Counted from the stretch's first letter, positions 12,649 to 26,287 are shown. The stretch is DNA of 64,000 nt from Sphagnum compactum (GCA_965153455.1 OZ234495.1:7622875-7686874); one strand, 5' to 3'. Notes: generated from the letters alone by a model not told the origin. Translations and numbers: made by a program.

Positions 12649-13510
12649 TTAGCCAAAAAATGATGGGCATTGAATATAATTTCCATTAACCAGACAATCA
12701 TAATCATCTTGTATCTCTATTTTAAGTCCTTCATTAAATAGTGGAAGAACAATGTTGACATAACCTTTGATACAATGGTGGTAATATCTAGTAAGTTCCA
12801 AAAACGCTTTGACATTGATTAAAGAGCTTAAAACCAAAAGCTTTAGTATAACCTATAATTTTCAAGGGTTTAGTTTCACACAATCCTTATTGACAATGTG
12901 CCTCAAAAATTTAATGTTTTTAGCTCCAAAACAACATTTGGTTGGGCTAAGTTTTAGATTTGTTTTTCTTAGGTGCTACAATACTTATTGAAGATGTATC
13001 GAATGTTTCTCCCATGATTCACTACAAATGTTAACATCATCCATGAAAATCTTGAGAACATGTTTGGTCCACTCTCCAAATTTTTTTGCCATGTTGTCGT
13101 TGAGAATGTGTTTGTGGCGTTTTTCAATCCAAACATCACCTTCCTCCCATGATTCACTGCAGATGTTAACATCATCCATGACAAGCTTGAGAATATGTTT
13201 GGTCCACTCTCCAAAAACTTTTGCCATGTTGTCTTTGAGAATGTGTTTGTGACCTTTTTCAATCCAAACATCACCTTTTCATCAAAGAACCTATTTTTTT
13301 GTCACAACTTTTTTTTCATATTTATAGCAACCATTGGGATTGGGACTACAATCTTGATTGTAGATCCAATGCACCAAACCATGCAAACTTCCCAAGTTAT
13401 GTGACAACATCTTCAACAAGGGGCATCTGGAAAACAAATCTTGCCTAGTTTGCATGTTTAAAGGTATACAAAATCTCCTAGAACAATCTTTTTTGACAAG
13501 CAAAGGTCAA
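12649..13510 (-). pseudogene. Decayed Ty3/Gypsy reverse transcriptase/RNase H remnant
   Basis: On the minus strand, FGLKNATNTFS and a following FMDDVNICSESWE resemble the Gypsy RT core (MPFGLKNAP... and the F/YxDD active site). Downstream in the same orientation, 12837-12649 reads VKAFLELTRYYHHCIKGY, matching the conserved FLGLTGYYRRFI segment after the RT fingers/palm. The order fits a Gypsy pol. The frame is broken by shifts and stops and no LTRs were identified, so this is a dead fragment. Confidence 0.6.
13010..13277 (-). repeat. ~134-bp tandem duplication inside the Gypsy RT
   Basis: Units at about 13010-13143 and 13144-13277 are near-identical. Each carries CTCCCATGATTCACT, ATGTTAACATCATCCATGA and TTTGGTCCACTCTCCAAA. 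On the minus strand each encodes an FGLK/DD-containing RT segment, so the catalytic palm motif is present twice. Confidence 0.8.
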
Positions 13511-13854
13511 ATGGCAAGTATATTTTGAAATGTTCTTCTGCATTTTTCCCAACTTGATCATTGGATTAATATGCTTGTTTACCCACCATCTCTTTCCATA
13601 ATGACAATTGACCGAGAGTCATCTTGCATGGTGGAAATCCCTTCTTATCAATTGAACGTTCCCTAACCATACAATTCAATAGCTTTCCTTTGTGCCAAGC
13701 AAAACATCCTATAATTGTTCGAGAACACTCCATGTAGAGATCCTGTTTTTGTTGCATAACAAAAGATGGATCAATTTTGAGTATAGCCCTAATATCTTGC
13801 TGACACTCATCAATTGGATTACTCCTTTGTAACTTCTCATGATCACATAGTCAT

Positions 13855-13990
13855 CTTGATTGAGCAACATTTTCAACTTCTCATGATCACATAGTCATCT
13901 TAATTAACACACTTCATAGCAACATTTTCAACTTCTCATGATCACATAGTCATCTTAATTAACACACTTCACAGAAACATTTTCAAGGTT
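13855..13990 (+). repeat. Short tandem repeat (~55-bp unit)
   Basis: ACTTCTCATGATCACATAG recurs at about 13831, 13876 and 13932. The last two copies are followed by TCATCTTAATTAACACACTTCA; the first is a shorter unit. Confidence 0.75.
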
Positions 13991-14907
13991 TGAAAAACAC
14001 ATAGTTGTAAAACAAACATCATTAGTTTTGTCAATTATTGAAAGCCAATTGTAATGAATGCCCATTCCAGGCCAATGAAGTTCCTTCATCATTTACAGCT
14101 CCACATTGTGTTTACTGTTTGATGTTAAAATTCCAAAGTATCACCCCCATTCTAGGAAAGAATTGGTTTGTGTTCTTTATGTTCAAAGTAAGGGACAAAC
14201 AAATCACATGGTTGATTGTCATTGTGGCAAGAAGTAGCCATCCACTTAGTTATACAAATGACAGTCTGGTGATGATTTAGGTTCCAATGGCAAGAGGACA
14301 TAATCCTTGTGTTAACTCACTTTTCCTTTGGTTCCAGTTTTCTACTATCATCAATAATAACAAACATGCATAAAGGTGCATAATCCCGATCCTATTTTGC
14401 AAAAATAGGCTTAAATGGAATGACAAAAGACGTTCAATAAAATAGGACACCTACAGTCAATAAAATCTGCCAAAACCCAGATTACGCCCTGCATACTTTC
14501 CATTGGTCCTTAACGATGAACTCTACATCCTCTAGAACTTAAGTCTCCGGATACAGAGGTGACAAGCAGCAAACCACGGGCCCATAGCAACATTTGTATA
14601 TTGCACTCCAAATCAATCTGCCATGACAGCAAATATTTACGTTCTGTAAGTGCATTCTTTGGCCTAGTAACTTTGGAAAACATCAAAGAATCCAAAGCCT
14701 GGGATAGTATAAAGAGGACAGTAAAATTTCCAAATGGGAAATAGGAAAGGAACAAGGATAAAGAGAAGGCAGGGCTGGTTCAACCATAGCCAGAAAGCTC
14801 CCATTATACTGGACTGTCCCTGTCCCTGCCATTTAAGACATTACGATCTCATACCATGCAAAGGAGGGTACAAAATGGCATTATGTGTTTCATGTCACCA
14901 TGTTCAA
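13991..14907. other. Intergenic DNA and probable 3' UTR of the F-box gene
   Basis: No protein family recognised. The stretch just before 14908 lies downstream of the minus-strand F-box/kelch stop and is likely its 3' UTR. Confidence 0.4.
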
Positions 14908-16541
14908 TTAAAGTTCAATGACATGGCAGCTTAATACAACATCCTCGCATTCTGGTAACCCATTGATTGAAGAGGTAACAAGCACACCCCCACCTCCACT
15001 CCCAGCTTTCTCTGTATTCAATACAAGAGTCTTCAGGCCCCTGCCAACCACATACAACTGTTTTCCAATTGCCACCAGCCTGCACCACATAGGCTTAAAG
15101 TTAAATCTCAACAATACAGAATCCTCCCCTCCGTGTTTGGAAAATCTTAAATCAATTCAATGTGGGTTTGGATTCTTGACACTCAGGAGGGTGTCTCCTA
15201 ATGCCTGCTCCTATGTGCTCTTCTCACTTATCAGTATCTGCAACAATTCATTGATCATAAATGTACTATAACCCAAATGTGATTTCAGCCTGATTAGTTC
15301 AGTATCCCTGGGACTTTATTCAATCTTCAGCTAAATGAGGAAGATCAGGTATAAGAATCACACCGGCAAGGCAGTCGAATGGACTGAGGAGAGAAGCGGC
15401 CAACTCGGCTCCACTCGCCTGAGTCCTTATCGAGCACCATGAGCTTGATGCCAAAAGTCTGGTCAAGCATATAAACATCACTTTCTGTAACAGCAGTGGG
15501 GCCACACCATTTCTTCATTAATTCATTGTCCACAGAAGCCCATGCACTCTCAACAGGGTCAAATACAGCTGCATATGATCCCATGTATGCAGCACGAGCA
15601 CTGACGTGCCCCCCCCGGACGTAAATCTTTCCATCAATCACTAGCGACTCCCCTAAATCTGGCACAACATTTGGATCCTCACGGGCAAACCATTGATTTG
15701 TCTCTGGGTTGAAAACTTCCCATGAAGTTAGAGGCCCAGCGGATGCTCCCAATCCACCAACTGCATACAAGCGGCCACTAAGAGCACTGCTAACAAAATT
15801 GCAACGGGCCATTTCCATTGGGGCAGCTTCACTCCACTCATTTTTGATTGGGTCAAATTTGTAGACTTCTGAGGTTGGGTCACGAAACTTTGCACCCCCA
15901 CCCATCACATAGAGTTCCCTTTCCACAACAGAGCAAGTTACTCCATACCTGTCCCCAAACAGCACCAGTGTTAAGAGAGGAATGAAAAGAAGAGAGCCCA
16001 GAAAGAGAACCTGACACTGAATTGAGTAGAGAATTATTCATGAAGTTCTACTTGTGACAAGTCCTAAGCTTCATATGGTTTAACAGACCTAGCCATTTTT
16101 AAATGCAACATGTGAATACATCAGGAGATATAAGAACATGTGTTACCTCTGCAAACAATCGCCAGGCATCCCTGGCAGCTCCTTCCAAGTGCGAGATACG
16201 GGGTCAAGAATGTGCCAATGCAAGCATTCAGAATAATCACGGCTGAAGGCATAAATCCAACCCTCACTTAGGCCTAGGTGTTTCCGCAGAAAATAGTATG
16301 ATTCACTTGCAACCATATCTCTCCACTTGGTGCATACACAGCGTAAATTAAGATGGTGGCGGCGAGGTACACGTGCCAAGCATTGCAATGCCAAGTCATT
16401 TGGCAAGCCTGGAATCAGAACCAATTTATTATGACTTTCCACTTCCTCATTCCCTTCATTGGGCAACTCCTTAGGTGAAATTTTCCCAATCAAAAGAGTT
16501 GCCAGGCACCCATCCCCTTCAGCCATTTCTCCTGCTGTCAT
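14908..16541 (-). CDS. F-box/kelch-repeat protein, 3 exons
   Basis: Probable substrate receptor of an SCF ubiquitin ligase: the F-box binds a SKP1/ASK adaptor and the kelch propeller binds targets. Exons on the minus strand are 16541-16147, 15948-15364 and 15079-14908; they join in frame to 383 residues. The F-box is at about residues 43-82 (LIPGLPNDLALQCLARVP, then RCVCTKWRDMV). Kelch blades follow, with LYVMGGGAKF, LYAVGGLGAS and IYVRGGHVS as conserved VGG strands, then LYVVGRGLK in exon 3. Length and layout resemble the Arabidopsis At1g30090-type family (~400 residues). Exon 3 is placed by phase and its tgcag acceptor; without it the ORF ends early at 15345. ATG codons at 16541 and 16526 are both possible starts, and a 5' UTR acceptor may lie between them. 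Confidence 0.88.
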
Positions 16542-17114
16542 CAATCATAAGAGGCAAATGTACACACTGCTTTCATTGAAACAATTGTTGGGTATTCCAA
16601 AACAGAGAAACAAGCCAGAACTGAATTTCAAAACATACTTCTATATAGCTCATAAAATCACTTTCTCTTTGCTCTCATCTCAGCAGCAATTTTAGGCATC
16701 ACAACATAGTACTCTGCCTAAACTAGATACTTATCACATCAAAAGATGCATAATCATCAGAAGGAGAATACATAGTTCTTAATTCAGTCATAATTCCCAT
16801 GTTTGACCAATCATCACAAATCCTAGACCATAGAAAGGGATTTCACTAGACTGTAAACATTTTGTAACATGTTTGCAAAGCAGCAATTTGTGGCAAATTG
16901 CATGCACAATTTTCAAAAAGTGCAGAAAAGATGCATGAAATACACCTGCACCTATATATTGTCCAGATATTTGCAGACAGCATTCGGTGCAAACTAGAAA
17001 CACAGTTATCCGGAACATTCATTGCAGTATCCACAAAAAAAAATTCCAGGTATTTTGCAAAGGAATTTTGGGTCAGTAGAGTTTCTAAACATGTTGGAGA
17101 CATCTCTCAACTGC
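16542..17114. other. Upstream region of the F-box/kelch gene
   Basis: Likely holds the 5' UTR and promoter of the minus-strand F-box gene. No other gene recognised. Confidence 0.4.
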
Positions 17115-17735
17115 CTCACTGATCTCATCTAAATAAATGACTTCCATGGCAATGAGAAAGTGAATTAGGTACTTTGGTGGAAGAAATTTGTCAATCTGGA
17201 ACGGTGGCTGCTTCTTCAGCATAAAACTGCATGGCTGAAAGAGTCCCAAACCCTTGTTCAGGATGATGACTTTATATAGGGTATCAAACCCCCAACTGAT
17301 TCTGCCTGCAATTGCAATGGCTTTGGCTCTCTTGCTCCACACAGAAGTTGAACTGGTAGCGCACCTCAATCCTTTGCCTGAAACAAAGCTTCTGTCCTTT
17401 CCCTCTAAAAATTTGTTCCTCTTTTCTTACCACTTGTGTTGATCTTGTCTAAATCAATGACTTCCATGGCAATGAGAAAGAGAAATTAGGTACCTTGGTG
17501 GAAGAAAATTGTCAAACCAGGACAGCGGCTGCTTCTTCACCACAAAACTGCATGGCTGAAAGAGTACCCAAACCCTTGTTGATGATGATGACTTGATATA
17601 AGGTACCTAAACCCCCAAAACTGATTCTGTCTGCAACTGCAACAGCTGTGGATCTCTCTTGCTCCTCACAGAAGTTGAACTGGTAGCACACCTCAATCCT
17701 TTACCTGAAACAAAGCTTCCGTCTTCCTAACAAAA
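17115..17735 (+). repeat. ~330-bp tandem duplication
   Basis: Copies at about 17115-17400 and 17448-17735 share long blocks: AATGACTTCCATGGCAATG, CAAAACTGCATGGCTGAAAG (AT instead of CA start in copy 1) and AGAAGTTGAACTGGTAGC. One copy has a 95-codon minus-strand open frame (17369-17085); the equivalent frame in the other copy is interrupted, so coding is doubtful. Confidence 0.85.
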
Positions 17736-18344
17736 AAAATTCTCTAACCCTAAAAAAAAAGCCCTTCTCCAGCTCAAATCCTCACGAAGCTCCAAAACTT
17801 CCCCCATGTCGCCACAAACATAATGAGGACTCGTCGTTCTCAAATCGTCTCACATGTCATACCTATTGCATGCGACTTGAGGAACCCTCGACAAGATCTT
17901 CTTCAAGCCTTTCCAACAAAAAAGACAAACCCTAACCCTAGACAGTGATCAAATCGTTGCTGCGATGAGCCACAGGCTGGTGACGATGCATGCGCATAGT
18001 TTTCGTTACAGAACAAGAACAAGAACAAGTGAAGCTCATTGAATCTCTCTCCCTGGCAAAGCTTTCACTATTCCTGACTGCATCAAGAATTTCCACAAAA
18101 CCCACAACAACAAATTCAACAACACAAACGGAACAATTATTTACTGCAACCCAAGGGAAAAAAATTAAACGCTCCCAATGATCCAAAAAACTTTAAGACA
18201 TGATTATCTCTTTGTTTGTTTCCAGAAGAAATTCTGTTGTTGTTGTTGTTGTTGCAGAAAACAAATTGTAAACTAATAAGTGTGAAAAAACTAGGGAGAA
18301 GAGAGAGTTTTAAATTGCCCCCAAGTTACCTACCTAACAATGAA
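17736..18344. other. Intergenic DNA, no gene seen
   Basis: Short open frames only, without family signatures. A (GTT)n run sits near 18234-18255. Confidence 0.45.
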
Positions 18345-19100
18345 GCTATCTGGAAAGTCATGCCCTGTTTCATTCCTTGTTTCACCCCCTATCCACTATA
18401 AAAGTCATGCCCTGTTTTCACCCCCTGTTTGATCCCTATCCACTGTAAAAGCATACCCCGTTTCATCCCTTGTTTGACCCCCTCATCCACTGTAAAGTCA
18501 TGCCCTGTTTCATCCCCTTTTCCACCCACTATCCACTATAAAAGTCATGCCCTTTCCACCCCCTGTTTGATGCCTATCCACTGTAAATTCATACCCTGTT
18601 TATCCCCTTTTTTCACCCCCCTATCCACTATAGAAGTCATGCCCCTTTTTTCACCCCCTGTTTGATCCCTATCCACTGTAAAGTCATACCCTGTTTCATC
18701 CCTTGTTTTACCCCCCTTATCCACTGTAAAGTCATGCCCTGTTTGATCCCTATCCACTGTAAAGTCATACCCTGTTTCATCCCTTGTTTTACCCCCCTTA
18801 TCCACTGTAAAGTCATGCCCTGTTTCATCCCTATCCACTGTAAAGTCATACCCTTTTTCATCCCTTGTTTTACCCCCTTATCCACTGTAAAGTCATGCCC
18901 TGTTTCATCCCTATCCACTGTAAAGTCATACCTTGTTTCATCCCTTGTTTGACCCCCTCATCCACTGTAAAGTCATGCCCTGTTTCATCCCCCATCCACT
19001 GGAAAGTCATACCTTGTTTCATCCCCTGTTTGATCCCTATTTACTGCAGAGTCATACCTTGTTTGACCCCCTGTTTGACCCCTTATCCACTGTTTCATGT
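18345..19100 (+). repeat. Minisatellite, TATCCACTGTAAAGTCAT-type units
   Basis: About 15-20 degenerate copies built from two short modules, TATCCACTGTAAAGTCAT and ACCCTGTTTCATCCC, alternating with TTGTTTGACCCCC variants. Higher-order units of about 58 bp are visible (for example 18700-18960). Open frames on both strands here are products of the repeat, not genes. Confidence 0.92.
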
Positions 19101-19520
19101 CTAGTTAGCAGTTGTTTCTAAAGACAGTCAACCTTAGATGAAACTCAAAACTGGGGATCAGAATTAGAAAGTGTACGGGCGGATAAACTTCAACCTAGAA
19201 AAGAAAAAAGAAAGGCATCAACAAGATTCTGAGGAATCAATCTGCCCACCCAAAAAAAAAAAAGAAGGGCAGGAGTGTCGATACCATGATACTTTTTGAA
19301 TTGACACAAGTTGCCTACAGTTATTTGTAAAGCCATACCCTGTTTCATCCCCTGTTTTTATCATATATCCACTATTTCATGCCTAGTTAGTGGTCATTGG
19401 TAAAAGTCACGAAAACTGGGGATGAAACTCAAAACTGGGGATCAGAATTTAATAAGTAGATGGGAGGATAAAATTCAACCAAAAAAAAAAAAAGCAACAA
19501 CAAGATTACTGAAGTACCTT
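19100..19520 (+). repeat. Direct duplication of minisatellite flank
   Basis: The sequence after the array (about 19096-19225: CTAGTTAG, GATGAAACTCAAAACTGGGG, CAACAAGATT) recurs at about 19380-19515. The second copy is preceded by a partial minisatellite unit at 19325-19378. This suggests duplication of the array edge. Confidence 0.8.
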
Positions 19521-20100
19521 GGCAGCTTCCACACATGACTATCGAATAATTAATTAATTTAAAAAATTATTTTGACAAATAAAATACTCTTGAAAATTCA
19601 TTCTTTCACAAATTCTTGTTATCTGAATTTATTTATTTTTAATTGAAATTTTCAACATTTATGAAAATAATAATATAATTAATGTTGAAGCTACCAAGGT
19701 AGTAGTAGTAGTAGTAGTAGTAGGGTAGTTGATGCTTGATACACAAGCCAAATAATAATATCAAATAATAATAACAATAATACTTAATATTGTGGGCATG
19801 TGTAGTGTGCCCAAAATTGAATGAATCTTGAAAGGGAAAATAAGGCTAGATGTGTTTTTTTTGAGGTGCATGTGCCCTCGGGGATGATAGATCCATTTAT
19901 CATCCACCCAACGGAAAGTTCTAGAATCATCCAAAGAAGGATCAATAGACAAACCTTTAAGAAGACCCTTCAAAGACCTTTCTGCTATGTCAAAGCACTT
20001 GAAGAAAATTTTGAATGGAATTCGAGAACTCATTAAATCTATGAAGAAGACTTGAGAAGAAATTTTACATCTACTTCATAAGAGTGGGAGGGTTTATGGT

Positions 20101-20123
20101 TTTAGGGTTTAGGGTTTAGGGTT
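20101..20123 (+). repeat. Interstitial telomere-type repeat (TTTAGGG)3
   Basis: Three perfect tandem copies of the Arabidopsis-type plant telomere unit plus two bases, preceded by the imperfect unit TTTATGG. Such short tracts are common inside plant chromosomes. Confidence 0.9.
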
Positions 20124-23100
20124 GCATTTGTGGTCACTTTAGGCAATGGTTCATTTCAATTCAAATGGTATGGTTTCTATTTTGTTTTGTTTTTTTCCTC
20201 GTAGGATCATTTCACTCATCCATTGATCATTCCTTAATTTATTTATTTATTTATTTTATTCATTTGTTTCAAAAATGGGGGGGTTTTTTTTTTTTTTTTA
20301 ATTTATAAATTTGATCATGTCATTTCACTACCCATTCATTCCTTTTGTAATGAATTTGTTTAACTTGTTAATTTGTTTCAAGTTAGGGTTCTTTGGTTTT
20401 GATGTTCTCCTTTCACTTTTCCATGTGAAAGTACAATATTTGATAAAGAAAGTTGTGGAGATAATAATACTTGAAAAGTATGGAAATTTTTTTGGATGAA
20501 CAAGAAGTGTGTGAAATCATTGGGAACTTTTGGCACATCATTGGGGATATAACTACATAAAGTGATTGGAACATCATAAGGAACAATTGAAGAAATAATT
20601 ACAAACTTATGGAACAACAACAAGGTGAACTTATTGATATCATTGGGAACATTTTTTAACATGTTGACGAGGGGCACCTATTTCTCAACCAAAATATTCC
20701 TTGTTATGGCCAATAAAAGAAACAATGCAAATCATTGTGTCGATTTGAAGATGATATGGTACATTGTTTTTATGTTCATGTAGATTATTACATCCACATC
20801 CTCGTATGTATTCATTCAATTGTTCTCAATTCTACTACCTTTATTGACCATCTTTTGTTGTATTCAATTTTTGTTATAAGTTTATTGCACCCACATTGAA
20901 CTTTAGTTGTTCCATTCGTACATAAAACCTTTAGGGTTTTGCTTTCACAATTGCTTGTTGATGTTAGCAAAGTTACACATCATATTCTTCAAAACTATTG
21001 TGAGTTTTCATAAAAGTAATTCCTAGAACTTAAAACCAACATAATATTGGAATGGTAAGAAATTTTACCCATGACATTTATTTAATTAGTGGTGAAAAAA
21101 GTTATGATTTCATTTTATCATATATTATTTTTAGTGTTTTTCTTTCACCATTATTATTGTGTTTTAATGAATCATGTCCATATTTGTGTGCACATTAAAA
21201 GTGACCAAATACCCTTTTGAAGGGGAGATATATTTTAATAAACTTCATATATAACCTTAACTAAAAAAGGTCATCATCAATGATTATATATGGTTGTGCC
21301 ATAATTACAAAAAGATTTTGAATTTTATTAGAGGAAATGTGGGCAAGGGGCCTAATTTTAACTATTTTTGCCCATGCCATTGTTGGATTTATATACCCAA
21401 AATTAGAAAAAGTTAGCCCCTATCCATACATTTTAATTCATCTTGGTCACATTTTAACTGTAGTTATTGTAATGACCATCTTGTCTTTTGAGTTGACCCA
21501 TTGTCACCTCTTTGATTCTAAGTTCTCATATAAACCATCATAGTGCATATTTATTTTATGTGTGTATTTAAATAACCACAAGTTTAAAGCTTTAACAAGT
21601 TGTTCAATTAGCTTTCATTGTGTATCTACAATGCATGCACAAATTCAAAATGCTTATGTTTTAATGTTTTTATTATTGTTTAAATGTTTTGTTCACCTTG
21701 AATAATTACACATGCTTGTGTTTTATACATGTATATGTACTAGGTTTGCATGATCAATGGCATGTAATTTTCTCCATGTTTGGATTTTAGATATGTCAAT
21801 AAGTTAATTTGGATTGTTGTAAACAAGGGGCTTGGAAGGAAGGGGCATGACTTGTATAAAAACATATCATTCAACAATATTTGACTCCGCATCATTATTT
21901 AAGCTTCACAATGTGAAGCATTGGCCTTAGGTAATTCATTTGATAGTCAATCCATACAAAATGCATTGTCACTTTCTACATGAATGTTGCAAGTTGGAGG
22001 AAATCTAAAGGAAAATAACAATAATGATGGGTTTCAATGCTTGTGAATTGGCTCTTGTATTATTTGACCTTTTAGTTAAAGTTGAATCAAAAGTGTATTA
22101 TGAAGTAAAGCTCAAGGCCTTGACCACCTCCAACATCTTTAATGTTCCATAAGTAAACCTTTCACTACACATCCTTTCCATTACTAACTTCACAAACATT
22201 AGGATGTTCCATTGAATTGAACATTTAAAATTGAGCTTAATTCACAACAATATGAAAATTACACCAAAGATCAATCTTGATTCATAACAACCTTTTATAT
22301 TCATATTGTAAGCAAGTTACAGCAAATGATGAATGTAACCTTTCCACCCACAAATTTTTTTTAATGAAATTTGTAAGGTCACTATAATTGAATGTCATAC
22401 ATTTTAATTAAATGCACACATTTATGGTTTTGAAGTTAAATCAAGGTGTGAAATTATGTTATGTTGATTTTTGGATTGTTATGAATGATGAATATGATGG
22501 GGATGGGACAAAAGATGATAATCTAAAAAAATTTCTTATAAAACTAGGACAATACAAGGAGTTTGGTGGATGCAATCGTAAGGAATTCGAATGGTACAAT
22601 GAGAATGTTAATTTGTTCAAACCTTTTGAAAACCATTGATAATTTCAATTGGTAATCAAGATACATAATCAATTTTATAAGTTAAATAATTATCAAAGAA
22701 TTTTATTTTTTCCTTCTCCAATAATGTAATTTGTTGCATTATTCTATTTTGGTAATATTTTAGCCATTTTCCTAGGTAAGACAAATACAATCATGTGTTG
22801 TTTTAACTTCTAATATAGTCAATTGCCTTTTAAAAACATTGACAATGAAAGAAACATGTGCTAATGAATCCATGGTGGGAACAACCAGTTATGTTTTGGA
22901 ATAGGCCTTAATTGAACTTGTACCACCCAATGAAACAACATTTTGCTTTATGAAACAACTTTATTTGCTAAAACCTAACTACTTCACTTATGCCTAACTT
23001 TTGTTTAGGGTTTGTGACACTACTCAATTGTTGTTCTTAATATTGTTTCTTTTTTACACAAGTGAAATTAGTGTTCTTGTGCTCTTTTGAAGCTTCATAA

Positions 23101-26100
23101 TTGTTTTGCGCTTTGTGATCATTGAAATTCTTTCAAACTTTGAAATTTTCAATGTTTATTTGCTAAACAAGTGATCATTATTGGTTGAATGTTTCAAGTG
23201 AATGTTGTGAAACTAGTCATGTGTTTTGCATTAGCTATAAGAAATGTGCATCAAACCTAGTAGTGTCATTGTTGTTCAAGCTTTGATCTATAATTGCATA
23301 TGCAACTACCTCTAAGCATTCAATTGCATGACTTGACATTTGTCATGCATAACAATTATTACAAGGTAAGGTATTATTTGTGTTCCTCAATATTCAAGTG
23401 TTTTCTATTACTGCATCAAACACTTGCCATTTGCAGTTGTTGTTTATGTGTTGTAGTTTGTGTTTCCATTTGCAATTTGTTTTGAAATGAACATGTCAAT
23501 TCAAAATTCACATTTTGAAAAGTTTGATGTTCAACCTCCTTAAGATCAAGGTGACATGCCTTCACTTCATGATATTGTTGTGATTCATGCTTTGTTTGGT
23601 AGGTTTGTAAACACTACTATGCTAGAAGTTTGTGAATGCAAATTTCAAGATCCTTATGGTCTATCAACACACATTTTTTTGATTCCATGTGGTCGCAAGT
23701 TTGTTCCATGGGCCTTCTACAAACCAAATGTTGACAAACCTATTCCTTTTGAAAATGAAGAGGTTATTTGTTGTATCATTTGCCATTTTCTTTTGTTTTG
23801 GGTGGTAATGTTATAAGATAAAAAAACCTAAATCCAAAATGGGTTAATTTATTACAAAATAGAGAATGGGACTTCAAAGATTAACTATGAAGAAACATGT
23901 TGATGTTGCTTGTATATATTTTTGTGAGGCTACATGATGACATTTTGCATTATTATAACTCTTTAAGAGGTAAGTTTCTCATTTTGAATATGTTGAAAAC
24001 AAATAGATCAAGGTGATATACTTTGACGAGGGACCCATGGATGATATTTTATCACATATAACTTTATTTGAACATGTATTATACCTTTTATGATGAAATG
24101 CACACTTGAGGAGTTTATTTTCCTTATGCACTACACCTTTTGTCATAACTACATATAACATATGGATTAGGAAATGTGCACTTGACACTTTGGTTCTTGT
24201 TATCAAATTTTTGACTTTGGATTGCAAACCAAACCATATGACAATTGGTCTCTTTGAGACAAAAAAAGATTGTTGGAGTTGATTTTATTGATCAATTGCA
24301 GGTTTTGCTTGAAGAATATGGTCTTACAAACAAAATCATATTTTATGTCAAAGACAAAAAATAATAATAATCTATTTAATGACAAATTTTTTCAAGTTGA
24401 TTGTGAATTGTGATGTTTTGGGGATTTAGACACCATTTGAAGCTAATTGTTTTGTCCATGTTTTTTTGAAGGCTTACTAATATCCCATTAGGTCAATGAA
24501 AAGGTGAATTCTAGTTTGTAGCTAATGAATATTGAGGTTACCAAAGTTAGGTGGTTTTCTCAATTTCTAAAAAATTGTTAGTTCTAATTCTTTAAATATT
24601 CTAAAATCAAAGAACTATCAATTTCAATTCTTTGGAAAAAATAAATAAATCAAAGAACCAAAAAATTTCATGAAAGAATGAACAATTTTCTAGTCAAAAT
24701 TTTGACTTTTTCATAAATTTTGAAAACCATGGTTATATACCAAAATTAGTTCTTTGAATTTTTGAAAATTGGTGGGTAAGTGGGTATATACATGGGTATC
24801 TACCCTTCATTTTAAAAACCACCCAACATTGAAAGCTTCTCAATTTGCAATATAACTTGGCCAATTGGTTTTGGCAAATAATAGGTGGAATTGACAAAGG
24901 CTCAAATTTGGATGCATGTTTGTGGCCATGAAAGTTGAGTACACCAATGAAGACAAGGCTTTGTTTTGAAAGTGGTTATGTTTCAACAAGCCTTATTATT
25001 TTGGGCTACAATTCATGTATGTTGTAACCATCAACATCAGCTTTGTAAGGCAATTTTATTCCAATGGCACAAACTTGGGTCATTACAAAAATCATTACAT
25101 TAATTTTGTCTAAGATTTGTATCAAATTGTGAACTCAATCAATGTTGTAGTAATTAACTCCTTAATGATGTGATTGAAAGTGCAATGGGTAAATGAATAA
25201 TGTGGTGGCTCACTTTTGATGTGATGGTGCCTTTTCCTTGGACACCTATAACAACTCATGAAATTGTCATTTTGTCAATTAACACTTGGTTCTATATTAA
25301 CAACTTGATAATGAAGGTACATATGTAATTATTTTTTAATAAAAATACATCCACTTTTAACACTGGATTTATGAAATCCAAAAATATTGATTGGTCAATT
25401 GATTGAAATGTTAAAAAACTGAAAGGTTCATATTGAATCACATTCCAAATTATTTGTAATGACTCACTATGTGGTGTAAAATGAAATAATAAACTCTTAT
25501 GTGAAACTCTTCTCTTAAAAATCATAGTCAAATTTTAACTAAGGACTTTTGAATGACCAGTTCTGAGCCATATTTTGAGTAGTAAATAACATTATTATTT
25601 TTTCTTAAATTTCAATTTTTTTCCCAATGGTGCATATATTTGGAATATCTACTCGGGCTCCTATTAATATGGACTTTATTGCTTTTAATGCGTGAAATTT
25701 ATTACCACTTATACCAATGGTACCACAACAAATTACAAATTTAACATTGTAAAATGGACTTTTTGTGAACTCTTGTTTTTTTAAAAAAGAGTCACACTAT
25801 TGTGCATTTACCCAAATCAACCATAGCATCAAATTGACCTAGGAGAGGCTTGACTTGGAAGCTTAAATAACTTGTCCCCCAAGTTCAATTTGATGCACAT
25901 TACCTTATGCTAGCAAGTAAGATGAGATTGGAGTCGTATTTATTTGCTTCATTTTTGGATTGTGTTCATGCATTTGATTGAAAGAGGGTTCACATGATGT
26001 TGGTTCTTTGAATGCTTGATCCCAAATTCAAGGATTTATCTATTGTGAGCAATTATGTGCCAAGAGGAAAAATCGCAATTGCACCGACAACTATGTAACC

Positions 26101-26287
26101 CTAATCCCCCTTTTGACATCGGTTTATCGAAAAAGTCCATTATGTTGCAATCCAACAAGAAGTTCTATTGCCCAATAATTAACACCTCTGGTTGTGTTTG
26201 ATGTGAGACAACAATCTCTAGATGACATTGTAGTCAAGCTAGGCCATCGCGTCCAACATAATGGGCAAGGACAAGACCATTCCATGA

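Noticed and set aside
18345-19100. CRISPR-like spaced repeats
   Set aside because: The whole unit repeats with gradual divergence, there are no unique spacers and no cas genes, and the surroundings are eukaryotic.
18545-19121. Long open frames on both strands with repeated residues
   Set aside because: They arise from the minisatellite, whose units happen to be open in several frames.
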